A stretch of DNA of 64,000 bases, from positions 2,287,553-2,351,552 of the forward strand of contig NW_019091358.1 of NCBI RefSeq assembly GCF_001949145.1. The letters run 5' to 3'. Made by a program: the position numbers and the translations under genes. The notes under the pieces are model-generated. The model had not been told where the DNA came from. It saw only the letters and a list, made by a program, of their open reading frames with translations, and searched no databases. This DNA is from Acanthaster planci (taxonomy: Eukaryota; Echinodermata; Asteroidea; Valvatida; Acanthasteridae). Positions 39,834 to 53,708 of this stretch are shown one piece after another (the first letter of the stretch is position 1; each line of letters starts with the position of its first letter).

Positions 39834-39940
39834 AAAAGGTACTAGCACGAGAACCAGCGCGTGAGCCAACAAACGTGCGTACTCTGTCCGTTTGCACTAG
39901 TTTCCCTGGGTCAAATGACGTCACGCTTCTGTACTCTATG
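39834..39940 (+). repeat. Dispersed segment Y, copy 1
   Basis: It aligns in the same orientation with 50744-50852 through agcacgagaaccagcgcgtg, agccaacaa, cgtttgcact, tttc-ctgg, tgacgtcac and gtactctat. It includes the TGACGTCA octamer at 39916-39923, which is mutated in the other copy. Confidence 0.7.
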
Positions 39941-40151
39941 GCTATCATGGCTGGGTATATTTGGAGGTTCAGATGGGGCCCTGTTTTGCGACCCCTAAAC
40001 AGACAAAAATAATGCCTGTGACGTTAGCGCATTAACAGGGACGTGTTTTCCAGGGGGGGCAGGAACAGTTGCTTAATCCTCGAGAGACATAAGTACAAAG
40101 TAGAAGACAATTTTCACTTTCATTTTCACCAAGTATTGTCAAGTTTCCTAT

Positions 40152-40154
40152 TGC

Positions 40155-40246
<92 letters not shown>

Positions 40247-40392
40247 NNNNNNNNNNNNNNNNNNNNNNNNNNNNNNNNNNNNNNNNNNNNNNNNNNNNNN
40301 NNNNNNNNNNNNNNNNNNNNNNNNNNNNNNNNNNNNNNNNNNNNNNNNNNNNNNNNNNNNNNNNNNNNNNNNNNNNNNNNNNNNNNNNNNNN

Positions 40393-40423
<31 letters not shown>

Positions 40424-40440
40424 CCTCTCTTCTCTCTCTC
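40152..40440 (+). repeat. Compound (CTG)n(CT)n microsatellite with assembly gap
   Basis: About 19 ctg triplets (to 40209) run straight into a (tc)n tract (40210-40246). Next comes a run of 146 N (40247-40392), then (ct)n again to about 40440 with a ccccctctctt interruption. Frames reading Leu/Ser or Glu/Arg/Gln repeats across it are artefacts. The gap length is an assembler estimate. Confidence 0.95.
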
Positions 40441-43400
40441 GGCGATTAACCAAATCTAACCTTCGATTCTCGTTTAGCCGGGAACAATGACGCCAACGTG
40501 GCAGAACCAAAGTAGCCACAAATACCACGCCAGTAATTCCAAAGCAATAACATGTTTTGGTCAGGTCGCAAAAACAGGCCCAATGGCACACTAGGTGATT
40601 TCAGTTTAAATGAGTCGTTGTAGCCATTTTGAATTAAAAACTATCTGCATTAGTCTAGAATTTAGCTTGCATACATTCAAGGAATTGGTGAGGAGTGCCG
40701 CCTTGTTTTGGACCCTATTATGTGCTATTGCATGATATGATTTGATTCCATTTTAAACGGGCGTCGGTAGACTATGTTATTTCAGACAGGCCGTCACTAA
40801 TTTTCCAGATTGCAATGGTAGTGTGATTCTCTGGCCTGACATTAAAATGTGACCTCCGCCCTGCTTTCCCCTTCCTTCTCCATTCTTGACGGCAGCACTG
40901 TGAATTTAAGGGGGAAAGCTGACTGATGGGGGAAGTGACTACCCCAAATTGCCCATGCAAACCGTCAACGCCAGCGGCTGTGTTTATGGCAGCTACATTT
41001 GTCATGTGAAAAATAGTTAATGAAAAAACTTTTAACTCCGATGGACACGAGTCTTCGTTATCTTTTTTACCATTACTACCGGCTTCAATTAGTGAAAGTT
41101 TGCATGCATGATATAAGCAGTAGGCTACCAGAGTGGATTTTAAAGTAATTCTTCCGAATGGTCTTGAAATTGTTATTAACACTTAACGTTCAAGGCCACA
41201 CACGTCACGCTACCTGACAAAATGGGCTTTGTGCGAAAGCAGAATGACATATTTTCACAAACTTGGTGTTAAATAACTGCAAGACAGTATTTTCAAAATG
41301 AACAAGGGTATGGGGTGGATACAGCCCCCATTTGTTAGTTTTTCAATTCAAAAACAGTAAACTTTTTGATAGCTGGCTCTATTCAAAAGTTTGAAGAATA
41401 TTTCTTTTAATCTTCATAGTCCTCTCTACTCCAATTTTATTAAAAATTTACACACACTCTAGGAGGTAGGGTTAGTCGCCCTTGGTGAAAATATGGCTGC
41501 ACTTTGAAAAAGTGCTAGAAGATCAGTTGGATATATTTAGAGGCCGGCATTAGATTCACTCTCATATTAATTGCATTCCAAAACTGCCGTTGACTAGATG
41601 CAGTCTTCAGGCATATAGCATTTTATTCAAGGTTACTTTTAATGAATTGAACTATTAAGTGAAGGTAGAGAGCGACTGTTTGGTGTTTTATGACAATTTG
41701 ATGATGATTCCCTCTGGTGGAATAACTGCAGGTTTCTCCAGAATTGTAACGAGGCAGGTCCATGAGTCATCTTTGAATGAAATCATGCTTTTACGGTAGA
41801 GTGACTTCATACATCGGCAATTATTAAAATAGGCACATCCGCCACCCACCCTAGACGAAGTCAAAACTGACTTCTGACTGCTCGTTTTGTAACTTTTTGA
41901 GAAGAAATATCGATTGGAGTGAGTCACCTTTTTCTCTCTCTCCAAACTTCACGTCGATACCGCGTCTATCAAGGCTTCGAGGTTACAGAACCAGGGGCAG
42001 TCGTTTTCATGCAGGGAATCGGCGAGCACGGTACCAACCTATACGCCCCCTGTGTTTAAACTATGATGCCCTGAAAATAAACAACTGGCCAAATGTCCGT
42101 TAAGAATTCTCTGGGACAGCATATGCATTCCACAAACATTCAATATAAACAGAGAGTTGTGTCTTGCTAGACATGGCAAAATGTCAAGACTATCATCCAT
42201 TTCGCTGCTCCAAAGTTTGGCATAATAAACAACATGCATTGGATAATTGTTTCTACACAAAACCTTAGACAGTATGACATTCATTAAACCACATTAGTTT
42301 GGACGATCGATGTAATGGGCATGTGAGCACGTCACGAAAATGTGGTACATGTAGCGGTTCTGTTCTCACTCGTCATGGCTATTCATCAGTTGCTTTGATA
42401 ATTTTATAAAGCCTATATACGGCTACTGAGATAGATTGGCTTTGTAAACACATCCATTTCATTCTATTCTTTCCAATAGTCCGCGTGTGCAAATTTCCAC
42501 AAGCACGCATGAAGTGGCATACGATAAATTTAAAAAAATTCAAAAGCCCAAGTGAACACAATACAACGGGTGTAGATTTTTTAAGTAAGCGTTATATTAA
42601 ACAAAAGAGTTAAAAAACTTTAGGCAAGCGTGGATATAACGCGTCATGGAACTGTTGAGAACTACATTTGTTTCTTTTAATCGAACGTAAAGTCCGTGGT
42701 ACAACTGCACAGTTCAATATCATAAAAATGCATGTTCACTGCCCTGAAAAGTGTGCTTTCTATGACCGCTTTTTAATAATCCAGCTCGTCTCGTTCATTC
42801 GTATGGCTCTCATGACAACATATTTACTTCTTCATAAAATGGGGAACAGCCTCTTTAAAAGGTTACAATCATTTTTTTTCAAGTCTTATTCAGTTTTTAA
42901 GAGCTGTTCACAGCAATTATATTCCACAAGGATCGGTTACAACTGTAACTTGGTGCCGCATACATGACTTGTAGTTCCTTCGGTGTAACCGAGAATAGAT
43001 GACACACAACTCAAGCATAAGGCTTCACTAGTATAGCCAGTAAAGGCTGAGTGCCTTCCAAGCAGGAAAATAGATCTAGCATATGGTCCCCTAGCAAAGT
43101 TACATCCGATGAACACAGTGGCAGAAAATCCTTGACTCAGACCTGATGATCTTTCATATTTTCACCAATGACAGCTGCGTGCGCCGTAGGCGTCTGAGGA
43201 ACTTTAGAATAGGATAATCAAAGCCAAGACAAAACAAACTGTCAAAGTCCAGGACATTCAAAAATGGAATCACATCTGTTCGAAATATATTTTAGGTCAT
43301 CCCGTGGCGTGAATGACAATTAAATTAACCGCGACAGAACGAAAGGCGCCCTCAGTGTCAAATTTTGTTGTAACAAAGTTATTGTGATATCCATTCTCAT

Positions 43401-46400
43401 TACAGCTACAAGCGCTCACCGAAGCCTGTCGGTCACGGCAAGAATGTTCGAATGTCTTGTGAAACTGCACAATGATTGATCTAGTCGTTCTCGTCCACCG
43501 TACAATCTGAGCTAGCGTAAAGATCATTTTAATGCAAGCTAATCGACAAAACTAACAAAAGTACGATTGATTCCGCTGAAGGTTAAAAAAATGGATCCTA
43601 GTTCAAGGCATTTTTGGCGTCGTTTAGTGATGGTAAAAACACAGCACTTACGATTACACCTGCTGTTCTACTGCTTGGATACTTGCACGTAGGGTATAGT
43701 ATTGCCAAATACTGTGTTTGCTTTGCTGCACATATTGGAGACGAGAAGATGGCACAGGCTTTTTCCAGTGTGGGTTATTACAAATTGGGATGGTAATAAA
43801 ATGCTTAAATTTATGTGATAAAATTGTAATTATCTGGAGTGCATAATGCTGAAGGAAATTTATGTATCTTGACACCTGTACTCATTGTGGCAAAAACACT
43901 GTTACACCAACTGAAAAGAAGAATAAAGATCATTAGGCTACGGTGAGGCTGGTCGTTCATCCATTTGTTTGATGAATTATTAAAACCTAAATTTCAAAAC
44001 AAAATAAATGATAATACATACGGAAGGGAATTACCAATGAAACGGAACGTTTCATATCAAAGCTGTTTGACGCTTTATAGAAGACTTTATCGACCTCATT
44101 ACAGGATCTTGCTCACATGTGAAATGAGTTTAGGCAGATTGCTGCAGGTTAGTCACCCCTCACCGGCTGAGCCTGCAGTTAGTTCGCTCCGGAGATGAAG
44201 TTGGCACCATATACTACTATTGCCTTAAGTATCACTAGAGTGTGGACTTAGCGCCTCGGGAGATCAGGCACGGGGGATCCTTCCTTGACGCCTAAGTGCG
44301 GTAGACGTGCCACTTATTAATCAGGCTGCCTGTGTCTGCATAGGAGATCACCAGCCTCAGAAAAGTCACACTTTTGACTCTGTGCTTCGCTGGGAAAAGG
44401 GTCACTGAAATTGCCGTCGTCAGTAGCGTCCATGTAGCCGTCACTTTGATGTTAACTTCTGAAGCACAGCGCCATTTAATGAAGCTATAATGCTGCCCCG
44501 TTATCGACCTATCATAATTCTTCCGTGAGTTGGTTGCTCTAGGATCAACTTACAACATCCGAAAAGGACTGCGGTAAAAGAGCATATTCAACACAAGTTT
44601 AACTGAGGGCAAAGAGTGCATTTGTCAAAGTTAGGCCTTGAGCTGTCAGCCTTAAGGGCTGTTGATGAGGGTGTTAAACAAAGTCAGACAATGAGCAATC
44701 TAGGTGGTTTCTTAAACGCCAACACAACACTCGACAAAAAGAGTGGTTGGTCAAACGATGGTGAATCCAATCACCATTCTGAAAAGAGGTCCATATGGTG
44801 ATTCTTGAGATGAAACTGCACGTTAACAAGACTTTGCATTCAATGGACGAAGCATATATTTTGGTCTCAAACCGTATACGTTATGTGCCGTTTACATAAA
44901 TCTGTGAGATGTGTAAAGTTACCATCTTTTAACTACGATATCATAATATTTCAAAACAAATTTTAACTATCAAATGATCCAAACCAAAGGACCAATGTAA
45001 AGGGAAAAGAATAAGCCAGGACGGTATTTAATCTTTTAACAGAAGATGAACTATGTTGTCTGATGGGTCCACTTCCATCAAGGCCTAGCAAATGTGTTCA
45101 CTTGTAAGGCTCTTTGCAGCACACGTTATGTCAGTTTATACCCATCAACATGGAAGTCATATCCGTCGCTGCCAGAAGCCCGCCTAGCTGGCAATTTCAT
45201 GGTCGGTTAACGTCATTACGCCGTCTACACTGTGGCGACGGCTAGGATTAATGAGAGGACGTTCTGAGTTTTAAAACAATTTCAGAAAATGAAGCTACTG
45301 CCGCACACTGTGTTTACCGTGTCAGATCATGCGCGCTTTCTTTTCGAGTGTCATTTGGTGTTTATTTCATCGCTGGTTTGCCCGTATGATGCTCCACAGT
45401 AACGACAAAAACATCACCCGTTCAGCTCGCAATTTCGATGCGTCAATAATGCTAATACTCAAAGTCCACTGACTTCCCACAGGAGATGAAAGTGCAGATT
45501 CATACAAGGGTTGCAAAGGGCGGCCGGGACTTTGAAAATTTTAGCCTTTAGGTAAACACTAAATACAATTTCAGTAACGTCACGAGGAGATCAAGCCTGA
45601 GCTGTACGCGTTTCTGTATTCTGGTATGCATTCATCGACATCCTTGCCTTGCTGCGGAGCTCATTACTGGGTAATGCACTCTCGTGCCACTCAACTTTTC
45701 TACGTTTTGACAGTGATAAGCTTAATAAACCTCCCTACAAGTGAGGACTTGAGGATTTCCCTGGGTGAATCTAGATTTATGGACCTGTCGGTCGGTCTTG
45801 ATCTCTTCAACAAATGCCATCCTGACAGATTTGGCCATGGGACAGGGAAACCTGTTTAGAGGAATCTAAAGTGACTTCAGTCATTATGGACAAAAATGGT
45901 TTTAATGAATCTAACAAAGCATGAATCACGTTTTTTACATGTAAAGGTAGGTTACGCCATCGGTAAAATTACAAAAATGGGACTGCCGAATAATCCTTGA
46001 ATATCTTACCTGGAAAAAAGGAAAAAACAGCCTCGGTCAATCTGTAAAATATTTCAGTCAGAATACTGTCGTTTTTGAGAAAGTAGATGTTGCATGAGTA
46101 ATCACAAGAGTAAGGTTTCAAGTAAAAACAAAATTGAATCAGTTTGAAGTTAGGTTTTATCTATGAAAGTGATTTTGTTAATGCCAAAATTTCGCTATCA
46201 CCATTGAAGCACAATGGTATGGTCCAAACTGTCTGAGCATGGCTAAGATGATTGCCATTTCCGAGTTGCAGAACGATAGGATTTTTGTCAACAAAACTGT
46301 TTTCCAAATGTTAAACCTCCTGTGTTTCCAGACACAATTTCCTCTTTGCCCATGATTACTAGTATAGTCAACTCAGAACCTGAAAACTCATCAACTTGAA

Positions 46401-49400
46401 ATCTGACGCGAAAGTGTGCTCATAAAGCATAATCGCGCACGCACATGCATGTACTCTTCGCGTCGCGGACATGAGTTGCAAATCAACTGCAGTAACTTAC
46501 TGCTCGACGACCTTTTTTTTGGGGGGGGGTGCTTTTGCTGTTTGGTTGTTGCAAGTAGTCCTTATCCTATGTCCCACCTCACCAGTAAATTGGGGTAAGT
46601 GAGGTGGCCAATGGAGTAAGTTGATCGCACACACACAAAATACGTAAAACACTCGATGATTTTTATTGAAATTGTTATTGTAATCACAGAAACCTTTATT
46701 TCTCCTTTTCAAACTTTCATGCTCTTACGTGTACGTCTGACAAATAATGATAAAAGAATAAAACAAAAAAAGCACTCGTGAGTTTGTAAAATATGAGTTT
46801 TTACTATTAAAATGCGTCAAAATTGACCAGCAAAAAGTATGGCTACGATTGGAGGTGATTGTCGAGACCAAACAATGGCTCTCCATCCAAATGATTGACG
46901 CCTTTTTATTCACCGCTGTGGTTTGTTGAAAATATTTTCTGCAGAAAGTATTTCTATCAAGCAATAGATAAATGCAACAGAAAAACTGCGTGGTGTGCCC
47001 CTTAACAAATATCCCACTATCCCCAAATTTACATTAGAATATTGCAAAAGATGAATAAGCCAAATTCGCTTAATGTTTTCAACTAAACGTGATCAAAGTT
47101 AATTCTTCACTGATTGGGGGCTGTATTGACCACTACGGGTACCAGATCAAATCACAATCAGATCACACCTCACAATGCCACTTTGTGTCAGCATTACTGT
47201 ACAACAGGCGCGCCACACACCTTTCCGAGTTGACCACCTCACACGTTTCCGATTTGACCGGTCTACAGGTCCACCGATCATCGTCAGTACAGACCAGAGA
47301 GGTATGTGTTGTAAATGGGACTGATCAAGTACGTTTGATTTCATTGGATGTCGCCGATGTAGCCGGCAGAATTAGTGAGCACACGCCCATTTCGTCGCAC
47401 GTGATGTTTACATTAGCTAATCAAAATCAAGAATGCCAAGTGATTCAAAATGGCAACCTCCATGATACATGCATGGTTATAATTTGACTGACTTTCATGC
47501 GACTGGATAGCACGTGGCAATTGTTGAGATCACCTACATATCGTTAACAGAACCAGGCATGTTTGCAGGTAACGTGGAATTCTACCGCAACGGTAGTAAA
47601 CCGTGATGCGATGGTCCGGTAAATGGGTCACATCGCAGCGGTGTGCAACTGGCTTAAACTGGCCCATTTTTGTACAACAGCTGGCAAAACGGCTCTGCCA
47701 TTAACGGGACGTAGTTAAGGTAGATGTACATATCTCTAGCGCTACGAACGATCACTAGCCTGCACTGGTGTGTACGTGGTAGCATTAACACTGAGGACAT
47801 GTAATCCCGAAAATTCAAACAGCGTTTGGCTGGACACCATCTGTGGAGCTATTCAAAATTTGTGCATAAATTATTTTCTTGTGTTATGCTCACTGACGCA
47901 ATTTTAACTGTAAATGTACATTTAAAGTGTGACATACGAGTCTAAATGCAAATTCGGTTTCAGTGTATGCAAAATGCACAAAATAATTATTAGGGGTTTT
48001 ACCAGTTTCGTTTCCAATGAGTAGGCCTATAAGCGATACCAAAAATTTAAATCTGAGTTTATTTTCTGCTCATTTCGACCAGGTAGCATGTCGTCGATGG
48101 CTAATCTAAAGGCTTTAGTTTTAGTGAAAAAAGAAGTCAGGATGGCACACCAGCATTTTTATTCTTTTGAAGTTTATAAAATTAATGTAAGCCTTAGAGC
48201 AGTCTGCCAACCTCGGATGACAACGCTGCAGGCCCAACTAATGAGACTGACGTGTTTGGTACCCTTAAGGAGACAATGCTCTGCTGTGTTCACTTGGTCT
48301 GCACTTTTGGACTATATTACAACTACTGCGTCTCTAATACGATATACAAATCCCCAAACGAGTTACATGATGAACTTCTGATTAACCTTAATGAGATCTT
48401 TTGTTTATTTACCCCGTCTGTGAGAACTGGCAACGCCTGCAGTGACGTGAATGGATGTCTTGAACGTTAATAAGTTGAGGGGCTCCCAAAATAACCAACG
48501 AATCTAAAATTGCTAAACAACTGTTTTAAAGCGTTCTTTCAATGCTTTTTCCTTATTTTCTGGATTTAATGCGCAAAACTTTAAATCATACACACACTCA
48601 AAACGTACAAACGTCTTGTGGCTGTTGTACAATCTCAAACTTATGTGAATCTGGCTTCTTATGCATCCGGGTTGACAACAGCGTTGTGGTCACGGTTATG
48701 AGTATTAATGTCATAAACATACCTACAAGGTGAATGATAAGTTTAGGTCAGGGAGATGTTAACGTTACATTGGATATTTTACACAAGTTGTGAAGTAATG
48801 TACAGATGAGTACTATCAATAAGAAGCTAAACGTTTATTTTATACCAAGCCTTCAGAAAACACTGAGTATGTACAGTGCTTTATAATAAACTCAACGACA
48901 GTATGAATAACCCACCGACAGAAGTTCAATCGTGTACCTTTAAATATTGTCACAAAATAGTTGACGGTCATTTCAAATCCAAACGTGCACGGCAAGGATT
49001 CCAAGGTGGAATGAATCCATATCTGGACGCAAGTATCATAACTTCCCATACGTTAAGAGTCACTTTAAACTACACATCCGTCCATTCATGTTCCATTCCT
49101 CGCGAATGGAAGAACATAAAGTTACACAAAAAGTGTCTCCACGAAAAATGCATATGGACTATAACTATACACTTACTTCAATACGAGTACCAACCTGACA
49201 TTTCCCCTGGCAATGATGCCTTAGGGCCCCCGAAATTACCCTACAATCAAATAAGTAGGAACTTGGCAGAAGAGTTTATTTCATGAATAAATATAGTTGA
49301 ACTAATTTGCCATCCGCTGATTTCCACTGCGAGTGTTTTGAACACGGCAATATATTGATGCTGAGGGTAATCATGTATACCATGCTGTGCACACCGTACA

Positions 49401-49433
49401 TGTAGAAGTGAGCACACGTCCACGGAATGACAC
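40441..49433. other. Intergenic, no gene recognised
   Basis: In these 9 kb the longest frames are a 136-codon minus frame (40772-41182) and 132- and 136-codon plus frames (47089-47487, 48876-49286). All have irregular composition, no known domain and no supporting splice context. A poly-G run and short poly-T run lie at 46511-46527. No RNA gene recognised. Confidence 0.4.
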
Positions 49434-49829
49434 AGGTGGCACCCCCCCGGTAAATGTTGGCATTTTTGTGATCGGACTTTAGATTTTTTACTGCCCCCAT
49501 CCTTTTGTGTGCAAGCGTGACATACAAAGTACGCATGCGCGTAAATCCGGTTTTTAGGCTTGACTAATGAATCATCCCGCCCCTTTTTGTGGTGTGCAGA
49601 AAAAGCATTGTGAAGAATTGTTCAGACTTCCAACGACTAAAATGCATTCAACATTACTCAAAGAAAGGGAAAACAGTTTTTAAAAAACATAAATATGACA
49701 CTCTGAATGCACAATACAGATATACATCGATATTGTGAACATTCACTTCATAATGTTACATGGTTTCATCGCCGGGCAAATCATCCCCCGCCTCACCCCC
49801 CCCCAAGTTTCTGGTATAGATTTTCACTG
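49434..49829 (+). repeat. Dispersed repeat family A, copy 2
   Basis: The core 49568-49706 matches 3212-3362 in direct orientation. The 3' part again ends in a C-run, then ctggtatagattttcactg (closing at 49829), equivalent to the end of copy 1. A caggtggcacccccc sequence at 49434 may be the diverged 5' terminus. The core is slightly shorter than in copy 1 because of small deletions. Confidence 0.65.
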
Positions 49830-50743
49830 CTGAAGTGTGGACTTCAGCCCAAATAAGCTCATATAATGTGGGATTAGAAGACCCAGGGTGGACTTGCACT
49901 AGTCCAAATAATGTCCCCCCCCCCAAAAAAAAGGCTATAAAAAAGTCCCAGGTATTTTCGGGACAGACTATTTTAATGGCAAAATGAAGAACAGTTCGGG
50001 AAATTATCACCAAGAAACCAGCTCGTAGAGGAAAAGGAGCATTTTGCCCGAATTCTCTGGTTAAGGGTACGTGAGTGTGTGTAGGGGGAGGATTGTTTTA
50101 CAGATGAAGGAGCAAACTGAACATCCCCCCCCCGTTGTCCTTGGTTGTCAGTCTAATGTTCAATGCTTTGTCGAAAGTGTCTGTGCTTTGTCTGTGGAGA
50201 ATGTTTCTACAATAGGAAACACAATGCTTTGTCCCCTGTGGTATAATAAGGCACTGCTTGGTATGCATTTACAATATATTCTGTGCCCACGCAAGTTAGT
50301 TCAAACTACAAATTATAACCTTACTGAAAAAGCACTGACCTTGTGCAATCAAACACCATTTAGCAGTTTTTTCAAGAATTAATTCAAATGCCATGGTGGG
50401 TGACATGTTTGGACCTTTCCAAAAATCAAACCTAAGTGGACTATTTTACCGATGATTTTACCGGAAAACGGTGTAAAACGGCATTTTATTTAAAAGGGTA
50501 CATTTGATCAACATTAACTGTGGAATAATCTAAATCGAGGCATTACATATCACATGGAAGCCTGTAGTTCGCTCAATGTATGTGGTAATGCGCATCTATT
50601 ACGATGCAAATGGTGTTTACGGATAATAAGTGGCTGGTCCTTCTGTCTTCTTGACATGCCACATGCCGTATACATTGTGGCGCATGTACACAAACTTTAA
50701 TTGAATCAAGAAACTTTTGAAATGGTGCAACGGGGGTAAGTAT

Positions 50744-50852
50744 TTAAAAGGCGTTAGCGCGAGAAACAGCGCGTGAACCAACACGCGCGGGAATTCCATT
50801 CGTTTGCACTGCACTTTCTGGTTCACAGTGATGTCACACTTCAGTACTCTAT
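50744..50852 (+). repeat. Dispersed segment Y, copy 2
   Basis: Direct match to 39834-39940 (gcgcgagaaacagcgcgtga, cgtttgcact, gtactctat). The CRE-like octamer of copy 1 reads tgatgtcac here. It is followed at about 50905 by another short terminus-like sequence (ggctgcatccgaatctcttg). Confidence 0.65.
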
Positions 50853-51095
50853 CCGCCGTGAGCTGAAGTGCAGCCTAACCGGCAAAAGAAAGATACATGA
50901 GACTAAGGCTGCATCCGAATCTCTTGTCTAGAGCTAGGTCTAGGTCTCCCTCCAATGGAAATGCGTGGAGACGCGCAGACAATATACCTATCCGTAGCTC
51001 TGGAAGCCCGTTTTGGACCCGGCCTAAGTTTTCCAAATGGGTTCTTGTACACGTTTTGCGAGCACGCTAAGACCTAACATTCCAGACTAATTTGT

Positions 51096-51245
51096 TGCGC
51101 GTACCCAGCGTGCTCCGCGTCAAACGCGCATTAACTCGCGCGCCCAAACGGTGAGTACAAAACACATGCGTTTATATGTCTATGGTAAAACAATACAGCA
51201 AATTTCATTTCAAAACACGTGCTCTATTGTTCCTGCTCGGAGCAG
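51096..51245. repeat. Dispersed segment X, copy 2 (inverted)
   Basis: This is the reverse complement of 38757-38912 with a different AT-rich spacer in place of the (TTTG)n tract. Segments X and Y therefore occur together at both loci, but in different order and orientation. Confidence 0.6.
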
Positions 51246-53708
51246 ATAAAGAGGTGAGTGTTGTTGCTAGCCACAGCCAGACTTTGAACACACAATATAT
51301 CGCATACGGAAATTCAGGTGCCGACCATGTTTAAAGAGGTTAAACATGAAGACGGGCGAAGAAGATATGCAAATTTCAAACTGAACACTGATGTGTTGCT
51401 CAAACCAACAGGTGATTCATCTAACCGATGTGAACTAAATTCGAAGCGCGTTCGAACTCAACAACTCTAATGGACATGTCTGCTACCATTGCTGCGAAGA
51501 AAAACGTGTCATGAAACCTTATCAGGTGCTGCATTTTCAACGCATTGAGGATTGAGGTAAGAGCGAAAACCGTTGTCTCAATATGTGAGCTTAAGGCTAC
51601 TCGAGTGACTGTGGCCGTCACCAAACAAACGCCCCCACTAAGTGAACTTCTCGTCTGTGCATAGCCAGTTAGATGTAATTCATTATTTACCCACCGATTG
51701 GGCACGTTACCAACTTGCACTATTGTTAAGTCACATGTTAAGGTCATGACATTCAGACTGGTATGGCGGGACTGGCAATGAGAAGGGTGGAATATTTCAA
51801 GTAATATCGCAATGACTGCTGCTGCTACTTTCGCTGCGGTAGTTTTCTTTTCTCCGCGTGATTGGGTAAATCAGACACTTGTGAAATTATTCCTAGATTA
51901 ATAATGATTGGAATCAGTTAAGATTAGCCATTCAAAGCTAGATTTTCCATTCACATCTTAAATCAAATCTGTCTGCCTAATCTTCAGTGACAAGTATTCC
52001 TGTAAACATGGAACATTTACGCCAAATGAGGGATGTCAATGAAAGAAAGTACAGTATAAAATTCTTTTCATTCCTCTGAATCAATTTAGCGGCTACAATC
52101 TGTCTTATGTTATAAGAAGTCCTAAAGATTGATAGTTACACCAGAGAAAAAACTTTACTTATGTCAGTCGAAACTCTAGTTGCCAGTCAGTCAGGATACC
52201 ATGAGTTTCATAACTCGGACAAGATCAGGATAAATTCTAAATGGGAGTTTTCATTTTGCATATCGCAACTCCCTTGACGTTCTTTACGCAAAGCCTGGAC
52301 TTTACTTGACTACACGTGTTTATTACTATGGCAAAAATACAAAAAGTATTCCTTTTAAGTTAACCGATGGGGGCCGTGTGCTATGATGCTTACCTTTTAT
52401 TCACCCGGTCAATGAACCTTGGGTAAAGACATGGATGCTCCAGCAGGGGTTTCGTGATGAAACACGTGGCAAATGCAACCTCTGAGGCGTCGAAGTGCTG
52501 TCCTTTTCTTCGTTTACCTTTCGCTCCGTGTTTGTCGTCGCGTCATTTGCGAAGAAAAGACTGAGCGTTGAAAGCGTCGCGCAATTTCAAAAGTAATTCA
52601 ATGTCGGTTCAGTGTACGCCTCCGAAGAATAACAAGACTTTCACTGTCAAAATCCCGTTATTTCTCTTTGTTTCTTTCCTTTGTTACTTTGCTGTCGCCT
52701 TTTTGTAAAAATACAATGCTTTAAAGGCATTATCAATCAATTTGTTTTAATACAAACCTTCAAATGCACCTTTGTGTCTCAGATAGGACTAACCTTATTT
52801 TCAACTTTTGTTTAAATACTTCAAAGGGTATTTTGCTGCTTTTTGTTTTGTGCTAATGAGCAAAACTGTGACGTCATCCAAGGCAAAACTCCTAAAAGTC
52901 ATGCATTTTGGTAGGTTTTTCTTGACTAACTTTTTCTTCTTTGATGACTCATTTTTGTTTATGTGCATAGGAATAATTGAGCACCAATGATTTTCTCAGG
53001 AATGTTTTTAGTAAGTAAATTCTGGGATTACAATTTTAACGGAAAACGTACGCAGTAAACTATGTCTTCCCTGGATGGCATCATAGCAACAGTGCTTTTG
53101 GTTGTCCCAGTCAGAATGGATAATTTTAAGTGTTTAAAAAACGCATTTTTCAGTGTATTGGACCAAACAGGAGTGCAAAAGAGTGTTTATACATTGCAGA
53201 AGAGTACAAAGTTCAAGAAACATTCTGTCTAAGAAAAATTGATTGCGGCTATTTTAATATCTTGTTGTGGGACTACACAATTAAGCCACTAAATTTTCAT
53301 TTGCATTACAACCTTAAATATGACATGAGAATTTTGTTTCACCTGAAGAAACTGAACAATGCAAAGTACAAAAAATAAATAGAAAACCTTGAAAAGTGAA
53401 TCTGACATCAAGGATGAAATATCAGGTTTCAGACATAACAGCTACGCTTAAAAAATTGTCCTTAATTTTACTCTTGTGAAGAATACAGACAGCCTACATA
53501 TAAAGAAAGAGAACCCATATAGTAACATTACTAGTGATAGAAAGATTATAGCATACGAGTATGGCAAGGTTAATGGATTTGGTGTCTTCCTCTTTATCAA
53601 ACCCAAAACTCCTACCGTTGAGATGACCGCCACGCCTTGATTGATTCTGGGCAAAACTCTTTCTTCGTGGGAAGATCTAGGAAAAGGTAGGCCGTCGTAG
53701 TTGCTCAC
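51246..53708. other. Intergenic or intronic, nothing recognised
   Basis: It contains a 10-bp inverted pair (cttttcttcg / cgaagaaaag) near 52503-52559 and a TGACGTCA at 52869-52876, but no supportable gene. If the candidate exon at 53.7-54.0 kb is real, its downstream exons should lie here on the minus strand; I could not pick one. Confidence 0.35.

Noticed and set aside
40043-40591. Long frames on both strands reading Leu/Ser and Glu/Arg repeats with unknown residues
   Set aside because: Pure translation of the microsatellite and the N gap.
47089-47487. 132-codon plus frame
   Set aside because: Chance length, no domain, no codon or splice support.
52503-52559. Ten-base inverted pair as a hairpin RNA
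   Set aside because: Short stem with a long loop; many such pairs arise by chance.
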